This document shows positions 50,854-60,180 of a stretch of 64,000 nt of DNA, one piece after another (positions within the stretch are counted from its first letter, which is position 1; every line of letters starts with the position of its first letter). This stretch comes from Candidatus Obscuribacter sp. (GTDB taxonomy: Bacteria; Cyanobacteriota; Vampirovibrionia; Obscuribacterales; Obscuribacteraceae). The notes beneath the pieces are model-generated. The model did not search any database. It saw only the letters and a list, made by a program, of their open reading frames with translations, and was not told the DNA's origin. A program made the translations under genes and the position numbers. The stretch is taken from positions 310,001 to 374,000 of the forward strand of contig JADKDV010000003.1 of assembly GCA_016718315.1 (NCBI GenBank). The letters run 5' to 3'.

Positions 50854-53385
50854 TTAAAGTACTATCTCTGCCTGTAGTTTGTAGGTGCCTTTTTTGATGC
50901 GTTGTAGTGAGACTACCGCTTTGTTATCCGCTCCACCAGTACTTGTGATGTCAGCGTCTTGATCGTGGCTTAGTCTGACGATATCAGGAGAGAGGTTGAT
51001 GATTTTGACATTGACTTTGCTCGCGGTGCCAAGCACTTTGACTGTTAGTTTGCTGCCATCCTTGCCATTCTGGGCATCAGCAGGTATCTCTGCTGCGGCA
51101 AACTCAAAAGGCACCGGGTTAGAGCGCATGCCTTCGCAGCTTACTACCAGGCTGTGTGGACCGGGTCTGAGGGTGCCAGCTGGCACGGTGAAGCGCAGTT
51201 GCACAGGAGAGGCAGCGATGATTTGTGCTTCGAGGGCACCATCAATGATGATGCGATTGTTTTGTGCCATACCATCAAAGTTATGGCCATCAACAACCAT
51301 GGTGCGTTTACCCAGGGTCATAAGGGGATTGGTGCGATCCAGTCTGGGGGCTTGTCTAGTTGTGGTATCAAAATTGAGCGGATGCAGTACGTCGACTACG
51401 GCTGGCAGATCTTCGGAGCGCGAAGGCATGGCTATATTGAGAGAGCGACCTGGTGTGGCGTCTTCAGGTACCTGATAGACGACCTGACCGTTATGATCTG
51501 TTTGTAGTGACAATCCGTTAAAGCAGATCTCGATATTTGGCTCGGGGTTGCGTTTTTCGTCTAATAGAGCAACTGTTATGCTCTGTCCAGCCAGGGCGCG
51601 ATCTGGCAAAACCAGGACGCTGTTGGACTTGGGTTTACGCAAGATTGGTTCGTTTAATTGTTCTTGCTCTCCAGCGCCACTATCTCTGGTGCTAGTATTT
51701 TGAGCCTTTGGCGTCACCATGGCCAGCTTTTCGTTTTCTACTTTGGTTTGCAAAGCTGTCTTGTGATTGTCTTCACTTTTGGCAGTAGCAGTTGCTTTGA
51801 CTTGTGGCTGAGCTGGTTTTTCGTTTTCTACTTTTGTTTCAGCGACTTTTACTTTCTCGATTGGCTTTTCGCTTACCGCCGGTTCGTTTTCTGCACTTTG
51901 AGCTTCGCTTTTGCCAGCAGTTGTACTCGCTTGGGTTGTCGCCTTTACGCTTTTGCCTGATTTCGGATTTTCGCCAGCAGCCACTTCTTTATCGACTTTT
52001 TCGATGTCTTTTTCAGCTTCATCGAGATCTTCTGCTTCCATGTTTTCTAATTTAGCGGCAGTCACTTTGGTTTTGACAGCGGCAACTACCGGCACTCTTT
52101 TGACGATTGTTGTTTCGACGCCGTCTTCTGAGCCATCGATTTCTTCAATCTCGACCACGCGTTTGATTACAGCTCTAGGCCTGGGGGTGATACCCGGCTC
52201 GCTCAGAGCCTGGGCCAGCTTTTGGCGGCGGGCGCTTGTTAAAACAATAAGCTCGTAGTGTTTGCGATAGCGCTCAGTGAGCAGTGGTGGCAGGCTCACT
52301 GATTTTTTTTTTGCGCTGCCATCATTAGATGAGGCATCGCTTTCTTTTACTGTTTCTGGAGCTTCACCGCCAGCGCTTTCATCTGCTTTTTTGATCAAGT
52401 CAGATTCGACTGCGATTTTGTCTAGTTTGCCCTTCCAGTATGTGACATTGTTCTGGCTCTGGATATCAAAGCCTGTTTCTACTGGAGAGTGTGCTGTCAG
52501 TACCACAATAAATTCGTTGATTGCCTTGCCATCGGGGGCCTTGGCGCTGCTATTGCCAGCGATTGTCAGTGTCACCAGACCGCCAATGCGTTTTGCCCAC
52601 ACGGTAGAGAGCGCGCCGTGAAATTTATCATTGATTTCGATGTCACCCGAAGACCAGCTTTCTGCTGTCAGGCGATTTTTGACGCGGCTTTCGTCTTCTC
52701 TGGCGACAATGCGATTGGCTACTACTTTGGGATCGCTCAGTGCTTTGTCCAAGACTTGCTGGGCTAAGGCGACGATGAATTTTTCGTTTTCATCCTGGAT
52801 GCTCTTTACTTCCTCTGAGTCCTTGAGCATATTATTGATGTCTTTGAGCACGCTGATAAGAGCGGTGTCAGGAGCAAAGTCTGGTAGCTTTTCTTCAGCT
52901 TTCTTTTCAGGCGCTGCTGCTTTTGCTTCGACTTTTACTTCCGGAGCTTGTGCTGGTTTGGCTGACTCAACGGGCTTTGCATCTTTGACGTTTTTAGCTT
53001 CGGCCTTGCCGCCAAAACCAAAAAATCCTTTCTTACCCGATTTCTTCGCTTCTTCTTCGGCTTTGGCTTGAGCAGCCTTTTTGGCTTTCTCTTCTTCTTT
53101 TAGTGCCTTTTTGTCGACTTTTTCTTTTTTCTTGTCGTCTTTGTCAGCGCCTTTATCCTTGTCTTTGTCACCTTTGCTGGCTTTGCCACCGTCTTTTTTA
53201 TCAGTTTCTTTTTTGTCACTGTCTTTTTTGTTGGCAGTGTCACTCTTGGATTCTTTACTTGATTCGGCAAAAGCGGGGCTAGTCAGAGCCGTACTAAAGA
53301 TGGCGCTGGGCATCAGGACGAGACTCAATGCCAGGCAAAGATTAGGACCCAACATTTTGATTTTGCCTTGTTTATCAGCGCTCAT
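50854..53385 (-). CDS. Large exported protein with Lys/Ala/Glu-rich regions and IPT/TIG-like domain
   Basis: 843 residues. A signal peptide (GPNLCLALSLVLMPSAIFST) leads to a highly charged low-complexity region (about 42-165; Lys, Glu, Asp, Ala). A folded part lies at about 175-315, and a second low-complexity tract (430-580) is rich in Lys, Glu, Thr, Val and Ala. The C-terminal region (about 600-843) contains Ig-like pieces: LVLPDRALAGQSITVALLDE and an IPT/TIG-like unit NPLMTLGKRTMVVDGHNFDG. The charged tracts may cross or contact the cell wall. Function unknown. It is directly followed by hemL. Confidence 0.65.
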   Translation of the reverse strand: MSADKQGKIKMLGPNLCLALSLVLMPSAIFSTALTSPAFAESSKESKSDTANKKDSDKKETDKKDGGKASKGDKDKDKGADKDDKKKEKVDKKALKEEEKAKKAAQAKAEEEAKKSGKKGFFGFGGKAEAKNVKDAKPVESAKPAQAPEVKVEAKAAAPEKKAEEKLPDFAPDTALISVLKDINNMLKDSEEVKSIQDENEKFIVALAQQVLDKALSDPKVVANRIVAREDESRVKNRLTAESWSSGDIEINDKFHGALSTVWAKRIGGLVTLTIAGNSSAKAPDGKAINEFIVVLTAHSPVETGFDIQSQNNVTYWKGKLDKIAVESDLIKKADESAGGEAPETVKESDASSNDGSAKKKSVSLPPLLTERYRKHYELIVLTSARRQKLAQALSEPGITPRPRAVIKRVVEIEEIDGSEDGVETTIVKRVPVVAAVKTKVTAAKLENMEAEDLDEAEKDIEKVDKEVAAGENPKSGKSVKATTQASTTAGKSEAQSAENEPAVSEKPIEKVKVAETKVENEKPAQPQVKATATAKSEDNHKTALQTKVENEKLAMVTPKAQNTSTRDSGAGEQEQLNEPILRKPKSNSVLVLPDRALAGQSITVALLDEKRNPEPNIEICFNGLSLQTDHNGQVVYQVPEDATPGRSLNIAMPSRSEDLPAVVDVLHPLNFDTTTRQAPRLDRTNPLMTLGKRTMVVDGHNFDGMAQNNRIIIDGALEAQIIAASPVQLRFTVPAGTLRPGPHSLVVSCEGMRSNPVPFEFAAAEIPADAQNGKDGSKLTVKVLGTASKVNVKIINLSPDIVRLSHDQDADITSTGGADNKAVVSLQRIKKGTYKLQAEIVL

Positions 53386-53502
53386 TTAGATAAATCCTCT
53401 TCCTTGCACGACGTGCTCTTGTCAGCCCTGGCTGGACTTACAAGATTTTACTCAAAAATGGCGCTAACTAATAGCCCGTTTCAAACAGAGATTGCAGATA
53501 GC

Positions 53503-54921
53503 CTATTTTTTTGTGGCGCTGAGCAATTTGTAGTCAGCTATGCGCCAGGTGTCTTCTGCTTTTTCGAGGGTATAGTTGACGTTGTAGGAGTCGTCAGTAG
53601 ATTTGATTACTGTTTTTTCGGGCTCTTTAATTTGTTTGCTTGCTTCTTTGACGTTGACAATAACCGAATAGCGCTTGGGTGAGTCGCTCAACTTTTGGAT
53701 ACTGGATACAGTCACACCCTTGGGTGTCATCTCGTAATAGTTTTGATGGTCAATAAGCCATTTAACACCAGATGTTTGATTGATCAAAGCCCGACCAGTC
53801 AAATACTTGCTCAGATCGCCGGCTTGTCTTTCTCTCAAAACCATCTTTTTGTGTTGCTGCCATGCCCTTATGGCGTCGCCCAGTTCTTTCTTTATGCCGT
53901 CTTCGCTGCCGCTTGAGACTGGTTGAGTGGCCTGCGTGGTTTTGACCTCGGTGGCAGCAACAGGCTTGACTGGTGTAGTCGTTTTTGTAGTACCACTAGT
54001 GGTACTGTCAACTGTTTTGACCGGTGTTTTTGACTGTACTACCGGAGGCTTTTTGCTGGTGTTGTTTTGTACCGCAATGCCTGTCTGCGTCTGTGTTTTG
54101 ATTGGAGTGACAGGTGTGGTGTCGTCATCTTGATCTTCTACTTTGGGGGCAGTGCTGCTGCTATTGAGTAGTGCTGTCAGGTCATGACTTTTGACTTGAT
54201 CTGGACTGATCGATTTGCTGTGTACTTCTATAAGATAAGAGGGATTGTTGCCAGCGCCAGAGCCCTTGAGGCTAATCACATATGGACCAGAAGCAGTGCT
54301 CAGTGTGGCGCCCTTATACTTGCTATCAGCGGTGAGTATTTCTTTGTTTTTTTCGAGGTAGGTATTAAATTCGGTTATGCGTTTGCCTTTTAGACCAAGG
54401 GCTTCGAGCATAAAGTCCGATACCATCTCAAGATTGAGGATGCCCTGCGCGTCCTGACTCTGTCCTACGAGCAGGAGTTGGGCTGAAGTGAGTTTGTCGC
54501 CATCAACCTGGACGTTTAGCTTGTTGTCCTGTGGATCGGTCAATTCGGTGCTGTTGCCGTCTGCCTTAAAGGGACCAACACCGGGCCAGCAGGTTGTTTT
54601 GACCAGTTCGCTCTCTTTAAAATTACTGAGCTGACAAAGCGGTGATGACATAGCATCCATCAAATCCTGTCTGCTCTGACTTGCCTGTGGCACTTCTTCA
54701 GAGGGTTTTGTGCTTTTGCTTTGTATAGCTGTCTTTTTTGTTTCAGTAGACTTGTTGCCTTCTTCCCACATCGAGTCCATCGAGGCATCTGGCGCATCGC
54801 TACTGGTCTCTTCCTGAGCCAGGGCGCTGAGATTACTACCAACAGTGAGGCTAAGGCTAAGTGCCATTGTCAGCGAAAGAGATAAAGCGTGGGCTGATTT
54901 AAAAGTAAAAAGACAATTCAT
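53503..54921 (-). CDS. Exported protein with ARC6/IMS-like C-terminal domain
   Basis: 472 residues from the ATG at 54921; the frame is open further upstream, but this start leads directly into a signal peptide (LSLSLTMALSLSLTVGSNLS). The middle is Thr/Lys/Val-rich low complexity (about 265-340). The C-terminal 120 residues match the IMS domain of ARC6/Ftn2-type proteins: AIRAWQQHKKMVLRERQAGD, YYEMTPKGVTVSSIQKL, a Val/Ala-rich strand, and VNYTLEKAEDTWRIADYKLL. In cyanobacteria and chloroplasts this domain faces the periplasm or intermembrane space and contacts division proteins; here the rest of ARC6 (J-domain, TPR) is absent. Family call is moderate. Confidence 0.65.
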   Translation of the reverse strand: MNCLFTFKSAHALSLSLTMALSLSLTVGSNLSALAQEETSSDAPDASMDSMWEEGNKSTETKKTAIQSKSTKPSEEVPQASQSRQDLMDAMSSPLCQLSNFKESELVKTTCWPGVGPFKADGNSTELTDPQDNKLNVQVDGDKLTSAQLLLVGQSQDAQGILNLEMVSDFMLEALGLKGKRITEFNTYLEKNKEILTADSKYKGATLSTASGPYVISLKGSGAGNNPSYLIEVHSKSISPDQVKSHDLTALLNSSSTAPKVEDQDDDTTPVTPIKTQTQTGIAVQNNTSKKPPVVQSKTPVKTVDSTTSGTTKTTTPVKPVAATEVKTTQATQPVSSGSEDGIKKELGDAIRAWQQHKKMVLRERQAGDLSKYLTGRALINQTSGVKWLIDHQNYYEMTPKGVTVSSIQKLSDSPKRYSVIVNVKEASKQIKEPEKTVIKSTDDSYNVNYTLEKAEDTWRIADYKLLSATKK

Positions 54922-55032
54922 CTGTTTGCTTGCTCTAGTAACTTGAGTTTTGTTAATGGCAGTTGTACTGCACAACAGCCTTACTGCACAACAGTACATT
55001 TTAGAGCCAATAGAGGCTCTCATCTGGTGAGA

Positions 55033-56184
55033 TCACATTAATTGATATCCAAGAGCGGCTAAAGCCACTTTACTTGCTGCTTTTTCGACCGCGGCGGGGA
55101 TGGCCATTTCGCCGGGGCTAAGGCTTGCCAGTGGTCCATTTTGAGCAATAAAGTCCCAGGTAAAAATCTCAGTAGCAAGGTGGATCATCGTCGGTTTATC
55201 TGATCCGGTTAAAAGTGCAACATTGACAGGGTTGCCATCGGTAAACAAGTAGATCGATTTGTCCTTTTTGTAGTCGTCGCTGTCTAGCTCGTAGCTAGTG
55301 AGCCCTCGGCTAATTGAGCTTTTGGAGCTACAAAGTTGCTCCAGCGCCTCTGGGCTGACCTCGGCGGCAAGGTGTCCGACATTGGCGATATAGATACCGT
55401 CTCTGGCTATTTTGTATTGCTCCTGGTTAAGCAATCTTGCCTGACCGGTGGCAGTGACCAGGATGTCGCTGGTTTTAAGGGCGCTTGTGAGGTCAGTCAA
55501 GGAATAGCCATCAAAGTGAGCTGTCAATGCTCGCACCGGGTCTGCTTCAACGACCGAGACATGGGCTCCAGCCAGGGCTAGATGATAGGCGCAGCCTGCA
55601 CCGACTCGGCCGTAGCCAGCCACAGTGATTTTTTTTGACTGCAAACCGCCAGCTATATTGGCATCCAGGGCTTCCACCAGTCCGTCTCCGACACCATGGA
55701 AGTTTTCAATCAGGCTCTTAAGTGTGCCGTCATTGATATTGACTACAGCAAATGGTGGGGGTTCTTGCTGGCGCAGGCGCAATATGCCGCTTGTGGTAAT
55801 TTCACTAGCACCGATTACGCCGCTTTTGGCGCTTGTGATATATGCGGGAATGAGTACATAGCCGGTGTCGGCCAGGATGTCGGCTTGATGCTCGATGGCG
55901 TGGCTAGTGCTGTCTTTGCCGGTGTAGACCGGGCAGTCCATAGAGCGTAAATTTTGTACGGCTTCTATTTGTGTGGTGCCACTGTTGCACTCGCTAAATA
56001 TTACTTTGGCACCGGCTGCCAGCACCGCTTGTGCTGCAAGCTCAGTCAGTAAGGTCAAATGACAGTGCCAGATGATGGTCTTGCCTTTGAGGGCGCCGCT
56101 AGCCTTTAGAGCCTTTGTCAGGTGCTCTACAATAGGAAACTCTGGGTCATCTTGATTGCGTGCTCTGTCTCTACTATTCATCAA
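55033..56184 (-). CDS. Adenosylhomocysteinase-like protein
   Basis: 383 residues, shorter than usual AdoHcyase (about 430-470). The NAD fold is clear: ITVAGYGRVGAGCAYHLAL near the middle. Upstream the active-site region reads VNINDGTLKSLIENFHGVGD, the place of VNDSVTKSKFDN in typical enzymes. An ANVGHLAAEV stretch with the family His follows. The usual C-terminal KPDHYRY is missing, so tetramer NAD closure would differ. If active, it hydrolyses S-adenosylhomocysteine to adenosine and homocysteine; a related dehydrogenase is possible. It overlaps the Maf gene by four bases. Confidence 0.75.
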   Translation of the reverse strand: MMNSRDRARNQDDPEFPIVEHLTKALKASGALKGKTIIWHCHLTLLTELAAQAVLAAGAKVIFSECNSGTTQIEAVQNLRSMDCPVYTGKDSTSHAIEHQADILADTGYVLIPAYITSAKSGVIGASEITTSGILRLRQQEPPPFAVVNINDGTLKSLIENFHGVGDGLVEALDANIAGGLQSKKITVAGYGRVGAGCAYHLALAGAHVSVVEADPVRALTAHFDGYSLTDLTSALKTSDILVTATGQARLLNQEQYKIARDGIYIANVGHLAAEVSPEALEQLCSSKSSISRGLTSYELDSDDYKKDKSIYLFTDGNPVNVALLTGSDKPTMIHLATEIFTWDFIAQNGPLASLSPGEMAIPAAVEKAASKVALAALGYQLM

Positions 56185-56816
56185 AGTCCCATCACCAGGA
56201 TGCCAAATTGTCTCAACTGTTGCACTACCAGTGGTGTAGGCAAACCTTTGACATTGGCCGGGCAGCCATTGATTTTGCTTACCATAAAAGCTCCGATGCC
56301 TTGCAAAGCGTAGGCGCCTGCTTTGTCCATGGGCTCTGCCGTGTCGACATAGCTGGTGATTTCATCGATATCCAGATCTCTAAAAAATACTTCTGTCTCA
56401 TCGGTTTGTTCGATGTGGGCTACTCTATTTAAGTCTTTATCGAGGTGTAGATAAGAGACCCCTGTAAACACCTGGTGCGCTTTGCCGGATAGGGCTTTTA
56501 GTGTCTCTATGGCGTCATCGCGGTTGATGGGCTTGCCCAGTATCTCCATACCAAGGGCAACCACTGTATCGGCGGCTATGATCAATATGTCATGTTCAGC
56601 TGTTTTTTGCCGTTCTTTGATAATTTCTTCTACTCGTTGAGCTTTGCTAAGCGCCAGCGACGATACTAAATCCGGTGGCGTGATGCCGGGCGTGACGGTT
56701 TCGTCGACATCGGCTGGCAAGACTTCAAATTTGAGTCCGAGACTTTGCAGCATCTCTACTCGTCTGGGCGAGCCTGATGCCAGGATGATATTAAATTGCT
56801 TTGCTGGTTGTTTCAA
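56181..56816 (-). CDS. maf: Maf-family nucleotide pyrophosphatase
   Basis: 211 residues, usual length. Motifs: ILASGSPRRVEMLQSLGL at the N-terminus, and ADTVVALGMEILGKP with the catalytic Asp. It hydrolyses non-canonical or methylated nucleoside triphosphates, mainly dTTP/UTP-type, to monophosphates, and is also linked to septum inhibition in Bacillus. It overlaps the kinase gene before and the AdoHcyase-like gene after (ATGA at each join), so all are translated together. Confidence 0.93.
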   Translation of the reverse strand: MKQPAKQFNIILASGSPRRVEMLQSLGLKFEVLPADVDETVTPGITPPDLVSSLALSKAQRVEEIIKERQKTAEHDILIIAADTVVALGMEILGKPINRDDAIETLKALSGKAHQVFTGVSYLHLDKDLNRVAHIEQTDETEVFFRDLDIDEITSYVDTAEPMDKAGAYALQGIGAFMVSKINGCPANVKGLPTPLVVQQLRQFGILVMGL

Positions 56817-59041
56817 AAGTGTGACGCAGTGTAGCTGCTCTCCTGTCTCATCCTCAGTATCTGTACGCGCTTATTGCCTCTGTCCGCGATAAAGACCAGA
56901 CCAAATTGATGGTCGATGGCAATATCTGATGGTGCAGAGAGCGTCATATCGCCGTCTCTATCGCTTGCTCCGTAATTGTAGATAAAACCACCGGCGGTAT
57001 CAAAAACAGAGAGGCGATTATTAAAGCTGTCGCACACATAGATGCGATCAAATTTGTCTACAGCGACCGAGCGTGGGATGTTAAGCTCGCCGTCTTCGCT
57101 GCCTTTTTTACCAAATGATTTAATCACCTGTCCTTGTTTGTTAAATACAAAGATACGTGATGCGCCATAGTCGGCTAGATATATTTGATTGAGTCGGTCG
57201 GTGGTCAGACCGGCTGGCAGGCGCAACTCCATGTTGTCTTTTTTGATGGTAGTAGTCTCGCTGCCACCATAGGCTGAGCCTGGTAAGCGCTGGGTTAAAT
57301 CTGACTTGGTCGATATAGAGCGCAGCCAGACTCCAGTCTCTGGCTGAAATACTTGAATACAAGCATTGGCAGAGTCAGATACATAGAGCAAGCCAGCGCT
57401 ATCAAATGTGATGCCAGCCAGTCCGGATGATGCCCCCTGGATGTTTTTAAATTCGCTTTGAAAAAATCCCCGTCCGTCAAAGACTCGCACAAACTGGTCG
57501 CTGGCATCACAGACAAAGAGGCGACCTTTCATATCAAAAGCTAGTCCGCCCGGTCTTGTTAGTTTGCCAAATTTTGTGCGACTGGTCGTCACTTGCGGTG
57601 GTGCATTTTTGCCTTGCTGCGGTATTTCTTTAGGCTTGTGCTCGATTTCAAACAACCAGCGCAAAGTACCTTCGAGATTGCTACCGTCATAACTAAATAT
57701 ATTTATTGTCCGAGCCGCACCATCAGCGATGGCAAGACGGCCGGAGTGACAAGCCAGTACAGCTGGCTCGATAAAGGGCTTGGCTTTGCCTGGCAGTGCT
57801 GTATAAGCGTTCTGATTTTGCAGACTGGTGACAAATTGCAGCGCTTCTGGATGCTTATAGCTTTTGCGTGACGCTACCGGTAAGGCGGCAAAAAGCGATG
57901 GTGGTTTTTGCTCGTAGCTGTCCTGCTCTTTAGTGCTCTCAGACTCGTCAGATTTTTCCTGTCCAAAGTCTTTTTTGTTTTGTTCTCTGGCTCTGGCAGG
58001 GATTTCTGCTTGTGTGCTGAGATAAGGATCTTTGTTAAAGTTGACGTTGGTCTGATCTATGTCTGGTTCTTTTGTCTGGTGTTTATCTGCTTCAAAGTCT
58101 ACGGATGTGACACCAAATTGAGTGCTTATCGGGATAAAAGGTTTGATGTCAGAGCCTGCCGTGCTGTTGTCACGCGGTGGCAAGAGCTCGGCTAGCTCCA
58201 GTCTCTCGTCTGGAGGTACATAGCTAGTAAATTCTTTGACAAATTCGCCAATAGAGCGGTAGCGTTCTCTTGGTTTTTTGCGCATGGCACGAGCAACAGC
58301 GCTTGAAATGCCCGGTGAGATATTGCTGTCGACAATATGGAGCGGTTTTTCTTCCTGGGAGATAATCTTGACGATAGTGGCTGCTATACCGTCGGCAGTG
58401 AAAGGCAAAGTGCCTGACAAAGCTTCGTAGGCCACTACCCCCAGTGAAAATATATCGGCACGGTGGTCTACGCTTTTGGCGTCTTGCAATTGTTCAGGGC
58501 AAACATAGGCCAGTGTGCCCATCATGATGCCCGTTTTGGTGAGGTGGGCGTCTTCGTATTCTGCTGCCCGGGCGATACCAAAATCTGTTAGCTTTACCGT
58601 GCCGTTTTCGAGGACAAAGATATTGTCTGGTTTGACATCGCGGTGCACTATATTCATGGAGTGAGCAAAAGACAGGGCGTTGCCGACTTGTGTTAAAACA
58701 GGCAGGAAGTTGTAAAGCTCCATCTTGCCGCCCCGACGTTGCAAGTCCTTGCGCAGGCTATCTCCGTCGAGATATTCCATGACATAAAAGTAGTTGCCAT
58801 CAGTAAGCGATACGTCGAGCACCTGGACGATATTTGGGTGCTTGAGCTTGGAAATAGTTTGCACTTCGCGGACAAAGCGATCTTTGAATTCGTCACGCTT
58901 TTCGGGGGCAATATTTTCGAGGACCAGTTTTTTGATGGCGACGATGTGATTGACGCGCGGATCTATGGCACGGTAGACAATACCCATGCCTCCTCGGCCA
59001 ATTTCTCCGAGCAGCTCGTAGCGCCCGCAATGGTCATCCAT
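56813..59041 (-). CDS. Ser/Thr protein kinase with C-terminal NHL beta-propeller
   Basis: 742 residues. Kinase domain at about 5-270 (GEIGRGGMGIVYRAI, VAIKKL, HRDVKPDNIFV, DFGIARA, MGTLAYVCPEQL), a linker rich in Glu, Lys and Ser with no evident membrane helix, then NHL repeats (about 425-740; LTRPGGLAFDMKGRLFVCDA, GLLYVSDSANACIQVF, LPAGLTTDRLNQIYLADYGA, IPRSVAVDKFDRIYVCDSF, PSDIAIDHQFGLVFIADRGN). This layout resembles PknD but without the membrane segment. It directly follows the FHA gene and overlaps maf. Confidence 0.93.
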   Translation of the reverse strand: MDDHCGRYELLGEIGRGGMGIVYRAIDPRVNHIVAIKKLVLENIAPEKRDEFKDRFVREVQTISKLKHPNIVQVLDVSLTDGNYFYVMEYLDGDSLRKDLQRRGGKMELYNFLPVLTQVGNALSFAHSMNIVHRDVKPDNIFVLENGTVKLTDFGIARAAEYEDAHLTKTGIMMGTLAYVCPEQLQDAKSVDHRADIFSLGVVAYEALSGTLPFTADGIAATIVKIISQEEKPLHIVDSNISPGISSAVARAMRKKPRERYRSIGEFVKEFTSYVPPDERLELAELLPPRDNSTAGSDIKPFIPISTQFGVTSVDFEADKHQTKEPDIDQTNVNFNKDPYLSTQAEIPARAREQNKKDFGQEKSDESESTKEQDSYEQKPPSLFAALPVASRKSYKHPEALQFVTSLQNQNAYTALPGKAKPFIEPAVLACHSGRLAIADGAARTINIFSYDGSNLEGTLRWLFEIEHKPKEIPQQGKNAPPQVTTSRTKFGKLTRPGGLAFDMKGRLFVCDASDQFVRVFDGRGFFQSEFKNIQGASSGLAGITFDSAGLLYVSDSANACIQVFQPETGVWLRSISTKSDLTQRLPGSAYGGSETTTIKKDNMELRLPAGLTTDRLNQIYLADYGASRIFVFNKQGQVIKSFGKKGSEDGELNIPRSVAVDKFDRIYVCDSFNNRLSVFDTAGGFIYNYGASDRDGDMTLSAPSDIAIDHQFGLVFIADRGNKRVQILRMRQESSYTASHF

Positions 59042-59050
59042 TTTTAGCTT

Positions 59051-59341
59051 TTATTCGACAACAAATATAAGTTCAGTCTTACCAAATGTCAGTCTGTCAC
59101 CAGGAGCAATCTGTCTTCTTTCGGACAGTATTTCGCCGTTTAAGAGCGTGCCATTGGTGGAGCCCAGGTCTTCCACCCAATATGTCCCTTGCATCTGCAA
59201 TACCCAGGCATGGTGTCTGGAGACATAGTGGTCCTGAGCGACCGATATATTGTTGGTTTGATCCCGACCAATTTTGCTCACAGACTGATTAAGCGGGTGA
59301 CGCTCATTGGTTATCTTGTTGAATAAAAAAGCCGCTCTCAT
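59051..59341 (-). CDS. FHA-domain protein
   Basis: 96 residues, a single fork-head-associated fold that binds phosphothreonine peptides. All marks are present: KIGRDQTNNISVAQDHYVSR (GR and SR), HHAWVLQMQG, and VEDLGSTNGTLLNGE. It starts 75 bp after the PP2C stop and ends 9 bp before the kinase start, so it is likely a reader of that kinase's or another kinase's targets. Confidence 0.93.
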   Translation of the reverse strand: MRAAFLFNKITNERHPLNQSVSKIGRDQTNNISVAQDHYVSRHHAWVLQMQGTYWVEDLGSTNGTLLNGEILSERRQIAPGDRLTFGKTELIFVVE

Positions 59342-59375
59342 CTTAGGAAGCCTTTCCGTGAGCCGGAAGTCGTCA

Positions 59376-59391
59376 GTATTAGACCTAATAC
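59376..59391. promoter_or_regulatory. Palindrome GTATTAG-AC-CTAATAC
   Basis: Perfect 7-bp arms with a 2-bp centre between the PP2C and FHA genes, about 35-50 bp ahead of the FHA start. The left arm and part of the right also occur at 32625 (GTATTAGGCCTAA). It may be an internal promoter or regulator site. Confidence 0.45.
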
Positions 59392-59415
59392 CCCAAAACT
59401 AAAGGTGATTAAGCC

Positions 59416-60177
59416 TTACTTCGCGCCGTTGTCTGCTTCGTCAAAATACTTGACGACTACAACGGTGACGTTATCAGGAGCATTGCCATCAATGGTTTGT
59501 TTGACTAGCTCTTCACAAACCGACTCAGGCTCTACTCCGGCACCCATAACGTCGCCTATCTGCTCATCTCTGAGCACTGTTGGCAAACCGTCTGAGCACA
59601 GGCAGATCCAATCTTGAGGTTTCATTTCAAGGGGCGTGTGATCGATTTCGACTCGTTCTTCGTGACCTAAGCAACGGGTGATTAAATTCTTGTAAGGGTT
59701 GATTCTGGCTTGCTCTTCGGTCAGGCGACCGGCGCGCACCATTTCTTGTACAACCGAGTGGTCATTGGTAAGTAGCTTGACTTTGCCTTCCCGGTACAGA
59801 TAAGCACGGCTATCACCCACGTGGGCGATTTGCATGTAGTTATCGGTGGACTGGACAGCCACAACAATGGTTGTGCCCATGCCCCGGACTGACGGGTCTT
59901 CTTCGGCCGAATTCCAAACTGCGGCATTGGCTTCGTTGACCGTTTTGGTCAACCAGACCTTAATCGCTTCGTTGTCATTCGTAGGAGGATTTTCGTCTTT
60001 CCACTGTTTTTCTACAGCTTCCATCGCCAGCTTGCTCGCTCTGGCGCCACCTACTGCCCCACCCATGCCATCTGCCACAGCAAATACACGGTTGTCTGGA
60101 CTTACGTAGTAGTTATCCTCGTTTCTCTGACGCTGGCAACCCGCATCAGTTCGTGCCGCGGCACGCCATTTCAGCAT
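59416..60177 (-). CDS. PP2C-family protein phosphatase
   Basis: 253 residues. Metal-dependent Ser/Thr phosphatase: DAGCQRQRNEDNYYV, VFAVADGMGGAVGG, IAHVGDSRAYLYREGK, CLCSDGLP and DNVTVVVVKYF in the usual order, with all four metal Asp in place. No membrane segment. It lies between UbiB and FHA genes in one operon, the probable counterpart of the Ser/Thr kinase. Confidence 0.95.
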   Translation of the reverse strand: MLKWRAAARTDAGCQRQRNEDNYYVSPDNRVFAVADGMGGAVGGARASKLAMEAVEKQWKDENPPTNDNEAIKVWLTKTVNEANAAVWNSAEEDPSVRGMGTTIVVAVQSTDNYMQIAHVGDSRAYLYREGKVKLLTNDHSVVQEMVRAGRLTEEQARINPYKNLITRCLGHEERVEIDHTPLEMKPQDWICLCSDGLPTVLRDEQIGDVMGAGVEPESVCEELVKQTIDGNAPDNVTVVVVKYFDEADNGAK

Positions 60178-60180
60178 TGT

